From an uncultured Bacillota bacterium (GTDB lineage Bacteria; Bacillota; Clostridia; Oscillospirales; Oscillospiraceae), in the NCBI GenBank assembly GCA_947073765.1, contig CAMTMZ010000010.1, forward strand, positions 1 through 59,751: a stretch of 59,751 nucleotides of DNA. Direction: 5' to 3'. A program made the position numbers and the translations under genes. Under the pieces are notes generated by a model, which was not told the DNA's origin, did no database searches, and saw nothing but the letters and a program-made list of their open reading frames with translations. Of the stretch, positions 56,876 through 59,751 are shown piece by piece. Positions within the stretch are counted from its first letter, which is position 1; each line of letters opens with the position of its first letter.

Positions 56876-58312
56876 ATGGCAAAAGAAGTTAGCCCTGGCG
56901 TACTGGCATTGCGTAAAGTCGTAGAGGACGTGTACGCCGACGCCCGTGTGGCCAAGAAGGAGGGCAAGCTGGTGGGCTGGTCCAGCTCCAAGTTCCCCTG
57001 CGAGCTGGCCGAGGCCTTTGGCCTGAATGTGATGTACCCGGAGAACCAGGCCGCCGGAATCGCCGCTAACCGGGATGGCGAGATCATGTGCAAGGCCGCC
57101 GAGGACCTGGGATTTGACAACGATATCTGCGGCTATACCCGCATCTCCCTGGCCTACGCCGCCGGCAAGCGGGCCTCCCGCAAGGTGGATCTGGAGACCG
57201 GCGAGTATGTGATCAACCCCAACAGCGGCAAGCCCCTGAAGGATGAGAACGGCAAGGTAGTGATGGGGGAGGACGGCAAGCCTGTGAAGGACCCCAAGAC
57301 CATGCAGCCCTACACCGTGCTGGACGATATCCATGAGATTGAGGCACTGCCCGACGGCCGGGAGAAGGACCTGCGCCGGGCCGCCATTAAGCCCTACCGT
57401 CAGATGCAGATGCCCCAGCCCGATTTTGTTCTGTGCTGCAACAACATCTGCAACTGCATGACCAAGTGGTATGAGAACATCGCCCGCATGTGCAATGTGC
57501 CCCTGATCATGATTGACATCCCCTACAACAACACCGTGGAGGTTCACGACACCAACGTGGCCTATGTCCGGGCTCAGTTCGACCACGCCATCAAGCAGCT
57601 GGAGGAGCTGACCGGCAAGAAGTTCGATGAGAAGAAGTTTGAGGAGGCCTGCGCCAACGCCAACCGCACCGCCAGCGCCTGGCTGCGGGTGTGCGACTAC
57701 CTGCAGTACAAGCCCGCGCCCTACTCCGGCTTTGACCTGTTCAACCACATGGCCGACGTAGTCACCGCCCGGGGCCGTGTTCAGGCCGCCGAGGCCTTCG
57801 AGCAGCTGGAGAAGGACCTGGCTGAGGCCGTGAAGACAGGCAAGTCCACCACACCCTTCCCTGAGAAGTACCGTGTGATGTTCGAGGGAATCCCCTGCTG
57901 GCCCAAGCTGCCCAACCTGTTCAAGCCCCTGAAGGAGCACGGTGTCAACGTTACCGCCGTGGTGTACGCTCCTGCCTTCGGCTTCGTCTACAACAACATG
58001 GACGAGATGGTCCGCGCCTACTACAAGGCCCCCAACTCGGTGTGTATCGAGCAGGGTGTGTCCTGGCGTGAGGGTATCTGCAAGGACAACAAGGTGGACG
58101 GCGTGCTGGTCCACTACAACCGCTCCTGCAAGCCCTGGTCGGGCTACATGGCCGAGATGCAGCGCCGCTTTACTGAGGACTTGGGCATCCCCTGCGCCGG
58201 CTTCGACGGCGACCAGGCAGACCCCCGGAACTTCAACGAGGCCCAGTATGAGACCCGCGTCCAGGGCCTGGTGGAGGCCATGGAGGCCAACGCCGAGAAC
58301 AAGGAGGGCTGA
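56876..58312 (+). CDS. hgdA: (R)-2-hydroxyglutaryl-CoA dehydratase subunit alpha
   Basis: Larger subunit of the radical dehydratase that removes water from (R)-2-hydroxyglutaryl-CoA through a ketyl radical. The 478-residue protein closely follows the A. fermentans subunit: G-W-S-S-S-K-F-P-C-E-L-A-E, Y-P-E-N-Q-A-A-G-I-A-A-N-R-D-G-E, C-C-N-N-I-C-N-C-M-T-K-W-Y, and Y-A-P-A-F-G-F-V-Y-N-N. Cysteines in the P-C-E-L and C-C-N-N-I-C-N-C segments include cluster ligands. TAGGAGG precedes ATG 56876. hgdB starts three bases after its stop. Confidence 0.97.
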   Translation: MAKEVSPGVLALRKVVEDVYADARVAKKEGKLVGWSSSKFPCELAEAFGLNVMYPENQAAGIAANRDGEIMCKAAEDLGFDNDICGYTRISLAYAAGKRASRKVDLETGEYVINPNSGKPLKDENGKVVMGEDGKPVKDPKTMQPYTVLDDIHEIEALPDGREKDLRRAAIKPYRQMQMPQPDFVLCCNNICNCMTKWYENIARMCNVPLIMIDIPYNNTVEVHDTNVAYVRAQFDHAIKQLEELTGKKFDEKKFEEACANANRTASAWLRVCDYLQYKPAPYSGFDLFNHMADVVTARGRVQAAEAFEQLEKDLAEAVKTGKSTTPFPEKYRVMFEGIPCWPKLPNLFKPLKEHGVNVTAVVYAPAFGFVYNNMDEMVRAYYKAPNSVCIEQGVSWREGICKDNKVDGVLVHYNRSCKPWSGYMAEMQRRFTEDLGIPCAGFDGDQADPRNFNEAQYETRVQGLVEAMEANAENKEG

Positions 58313-58315
58313 GCG

Positions 58316-59461
58316 ATGAGCATGGAAAAGATTGAGAGCCTGCTGAAGGAATTTGCCGAGATTTCTGAGCACCCCCACCGCCAGATTGAGGCCTTCAAGG
58401 CCGAGGGAAAGAAGGTTATCGGCGTTTTACCCTACTACGCCCCCGAGGAGCTGGTGTACGCCGCCGGGATGGTGCCCATGGGTATTTGGGGCAGCAACAA
58501 AAAGACCATCTCCATGGCAAAGGAGTACTGTGCCACCTTCTACTGCACCATCGCCCAGCTGGCCCTGGAGATGCTGCTGGACGGCACCCTGGACGATCTG
58601 GACGGCCTGATTACCCCCACCATCTGCGATACCCTGCGCCCCATGAGCCAGAACTTCCGGGTGGCTATGAAGGATAAGCTGCCCTGCATTTTCCTGGCCC
58701 ACCCCCAGCAGCGCAAGCCCGCGTTCGGCTTACAGTTCACCATGGACCAGTATCAGCATGTGAAGAGCGAGCTGGAGAAAATCTCTGGCAACACCATCAC
58801 CGATGAGGCCCTGCGGGAGGCGATCAAAGTCTACAACCGCAGCCGGGCCGCCCGCCGGGAGTTTGTCAAGCTGGCCGGGGAGCATCCCGACGCGGTATCC
58901 GCTGTGAACCGTTCCGGTGTGCTGCGCGCCGCCTGGTTTATGATTAAGGACGACCACACCGCTAAGCTGGAGGCCCTGAACGCCGAGCTGAGGGCCCTGC
59001 CCGCCTGCGACTGGAAGGGGAAAAAGATCGTCACCTCCGGCATCATCTGCGACAACCCCAAGCTGCTGCAGATCTTTGACGAGAACAAGATTGCCATTGC
59101 GGCTGACGACGTGGCCCACGAGAGCCGTCCCATCCGGGTGGACGCCGCCGAGACCGGCGATCCCATGATGGCCCTGGCCCAGCAGTTTGCCGACCAGGAC
59201 TACGATATCCTGCTCTATGACGAGTTCTCCAGCCAAAACCGCCGGGGAGATTTTGTGGTCAAGCAGGTGAAGGACTCTGGCGCTCAGGGGCTGGTGCTCT
59301 TTATGCAGCAGTTCTGCGACCCCGAGGAGATGGAGTATCCCTATCTGAAGAAGGCCTTGGACGCCGCTGGCATCCCTCACATCAAACTGGGCGTGGATCA
59401 GCAGATGCGGGACTTCGGGCAGGCCAGCACAGCCATTCAGGCCTTCGCCGATGTGCTGTAA
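58316..59461 (+). CDS. hgdB: (R)-2-hydroxyglutaryl-CoA dehydratase subunit beta
   Basis: Second dehydratase subunit, 381 residues, carrying its own [4Fe-4S] cluster in this enzyme class. Motifs: V-I-G-V-L-P-Y-Y-A-P-E-E-L-V-Y-A-A-G-M-V-P near residue 35, T-P-T-I-C-D-T-L-R near 100, I-V-T-S-G-I-I-C-D-N-P near 240, and Q-Q-F-C-D-P-E-E near 345. The cysteines in these motifs are the expected cluster ligands. AAGGAGG lies eight bases before ATG 58316; a second ATG two codons on is less well placed. No hairpin terminator follows, so transcription may continue into gcdC. Confidence 0.96.
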   Translation: MSMEKIESLLKEFAEISEHPHRQIEAFKAEGKKVIGVLPYYAPEELVYAAGMVPMGIWGSNKKTISMAKEYCATFYCTIAQLALEMLLDGTLDDLDGLITPTICDTLRPMSQNFRVAMKDKLPCIFLAHPQQRKPAFGLQFTMDQYQHVKSELEKISGNTITDEALREAIKVYNRSRAARREFVKLAGEHPDAVSAVNRSGVLRAAWFMIKDDHTAKLEALNAELRALPACDWKGKKIVTSGIICDNPKLLQIFDENKIAIAADDVAHESRPIRVDAAETGDPMMALAQQFADQDYDILLYDEFSSQNRRGDFVVKQVKDSGAQGLVLFMQQFCDPEEMEYPYLKKALDAAGIPHIKLGVDQQMRDFGQASTAIQAFADVL

Positions 59462-59500
59462 AAAAAGCGTTTAATTCCAGGAAGCCTGTCCATTGTTTGC

Positions 59501-59530
59501 TTGACACTTCTCAGAGAAAAATGGTATAAT
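59501..59530 (+). promoter_or_regulatory. Promoter upstream of gcdC
   Basis: TTGACA (59501-59506), an 18-nt spacer and TATAAT (59525-59530), both consensus. It gives gcdC and downstream genes a separate strong start with a ~110-nt leader. Confidence 0.82.
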
Positions 59531-59545
59531 GTTCCCAATTTCGGC

Positions 59546-59574
59546 CCTCCTCCCGCCTGAACAGCGGGGGGAGG
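59546..59574 (+). promoter_or_regulatory. Strong hairpin in the gcdC leader
   Basis: CCTCCTCCCGC (59546-59556) pairs with GCGGGGGGAGG (59564-59574), 11 bp with one G-U. One arm carries the anti-Shine-Dalgarno-like CCTCC. No T-run follows, so it is more likely an mRNA-stabilising or translational element than a terminator. Confidence 0.5.
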
Positions 59575-59645
59575 ACCGCAAGCCGTGTTCCGCCGGGGCC
59601 GCGTCCCAGGCAGGACCAAAATAATGTAAAGGGGAAAAAGAAGCT

Positions 59646-59751
59646 ATGAATTACAATGTGACTGTCAACGGCAAGGTCTACAACGTCTCCGTTGAGAGGA
59701 CCGGCGCCGCTGCCCCCGCCGCTCCGGCGATGGCCGCGCCTGTGGCTGCCA
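59646..59751 (+). CDS. gcdC: Glutaconyl-CoA decarboxylase biotin-carrier (gamma) subunit, partial
   Basis: The gene starts at ATG 59646 and runs off the window after 35 codons. The start M-N-Y-N-V-T-V-N-G-K-V-Y-N-V-S-V-E is typical of biotin-carrier subunits of Na+-pumping decarboxylases, and it is followed by an Ala/Pro-rich flexible linker. The biotinyl domain with the A-M-K-M motif would lie outside the window. AAAGGGG precedes it at a rather long distance. Together with GcdA it forms the membrane decarboxylase; gcdD and gcdB are expected downstream. The oxaloacetate or methylmalonyl-CoA decarboxylase version cannot be fully excluded from 35 residues. Confidence 0.8.
   Translation, partial: MNYNVTVNGKVYNVSVERTGAAAPAAPAMAAPVAA

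Noticed and set aside
57190-57350. Repetitive Gly/Lys/Asp segment in HgdA that looks like an insertion
   Set aside because: As I recall the A. fermentans subunit, it has the same segment (N-P-x-S-G-K, G-K-P-V-x-D-P-K-T), so it is a normal part of the family.
1-59751. CRISPR arrays, insertion sequences, prophage genes
   Set aside because: No regularly spaced direct repeats, transposase, integrase or phage structural genes were seen; the only dispersed repeat is the 62-bp pair.

Overview
The window is 59.75 kb of a high-GC Gram-positive anaerobe chromosome. AGGAGG-type ribosome binding sites, canonical TTGACA/TATAAT promoters, a large Clostridia-type SRP RNA beside dnaX, an ECF vitamin-transporter energy module, and the sodium-pumping hydroxyglutarate route of glutamate fermentation all point to a gut member of the Oscillospiraceae (Flavonifractor/Pseudoflavonifractor/Lawsonibacter-like). 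That placement is inference; no 16S gene is present. I saw no prophage, insertion sequence, integrase or CRISPR array.

Layout. 1-0.54 kb: the end of feoB plus its small Cys-rich partner. 0.54-8.05 kb, minus strand: one tightly overlapping operon larE-larB-larC-nikABCDE, combining synthesis of the nickel-pincer nucleotide cofactor with a nickel/peptide-type ABC importer. It has its own promoter and a ~150-nt leader carrying an intrinsic terminator, so regulation by attenuation is likely. 8.3-10.8 kb: tRNA-Leu(CAG), then an ECF sigma factor overlapping an RsgI-like anti-sigma with repeated PepSY domains. 10.8-20.5 kb: a DivIVA-like coiled-coil protein, an RNA-methyltransferase-like gene, ecfA1-ecfA2-ecfT, truA, a DUF5711 membrane protein, a CvpA-like protein and a ClpE-type unfoldase. 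20.5-26.4 kb: a frameshifted small gene, a ribbon-helix-helix protein overlapping comF, an orphan mreB/mbl, mscS, a DUF4830 lipoprotein-like gene, rsuA and a CdaR-like regulator. 26.5-30.8 kb: ftsE-ftsX, a 34-residue membrane microprotein, an M23 peptidoglycan hydrolase and a polysaccharide deacetylase. 30.9-35.3 kb: SRP RNA, dnaX, ybaB, a candidate small gene and a MATE exporter. 35.3-42.1 kb: two OmpR-type two-component systems, the second preceded by a lipoprotein with Ca-loop-like repeats. 42.1-48.9 kb: DUF1385, prmC, recA, recX, rimO, pgsA and a YitT protein. 49.0-51.7 kb, minus strand: an RCC1-repeat/SLH surface protein and an AraC regulator.

51.8-59.75 kb: the glutamate-fermentation cluster gctA-gctB-gcdA-hgdC-(DUF6440)-hgdA-hgdB, then a separate promoter and the start of the biotin-carrier subunit gene gcdC. 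The encoded steps run (R)-2-hydroxyglutarate to its CoA ester (GctAB), dehydration to glutaconyl-CoA (HgdAB, activated by HgdC) and Na+-pumping decarboxylation to crotonyl-CoA (GcdA with GcdB/C/D).

Most notable items: the lar-nik operon with its attenuator-like leader and an iron-sulfur-type LarE; a matched pair of 62-bp palindromic repeats, one inside the glutamate operon; an Ala/Lys-rich insertion in GctA; a DUF6440 gene embedded in the hgd operon; a slippery-site frameshift in a small conserved-looking ORF; and AraC- and OmpR-style 11-bp direct repeats at two promoters.
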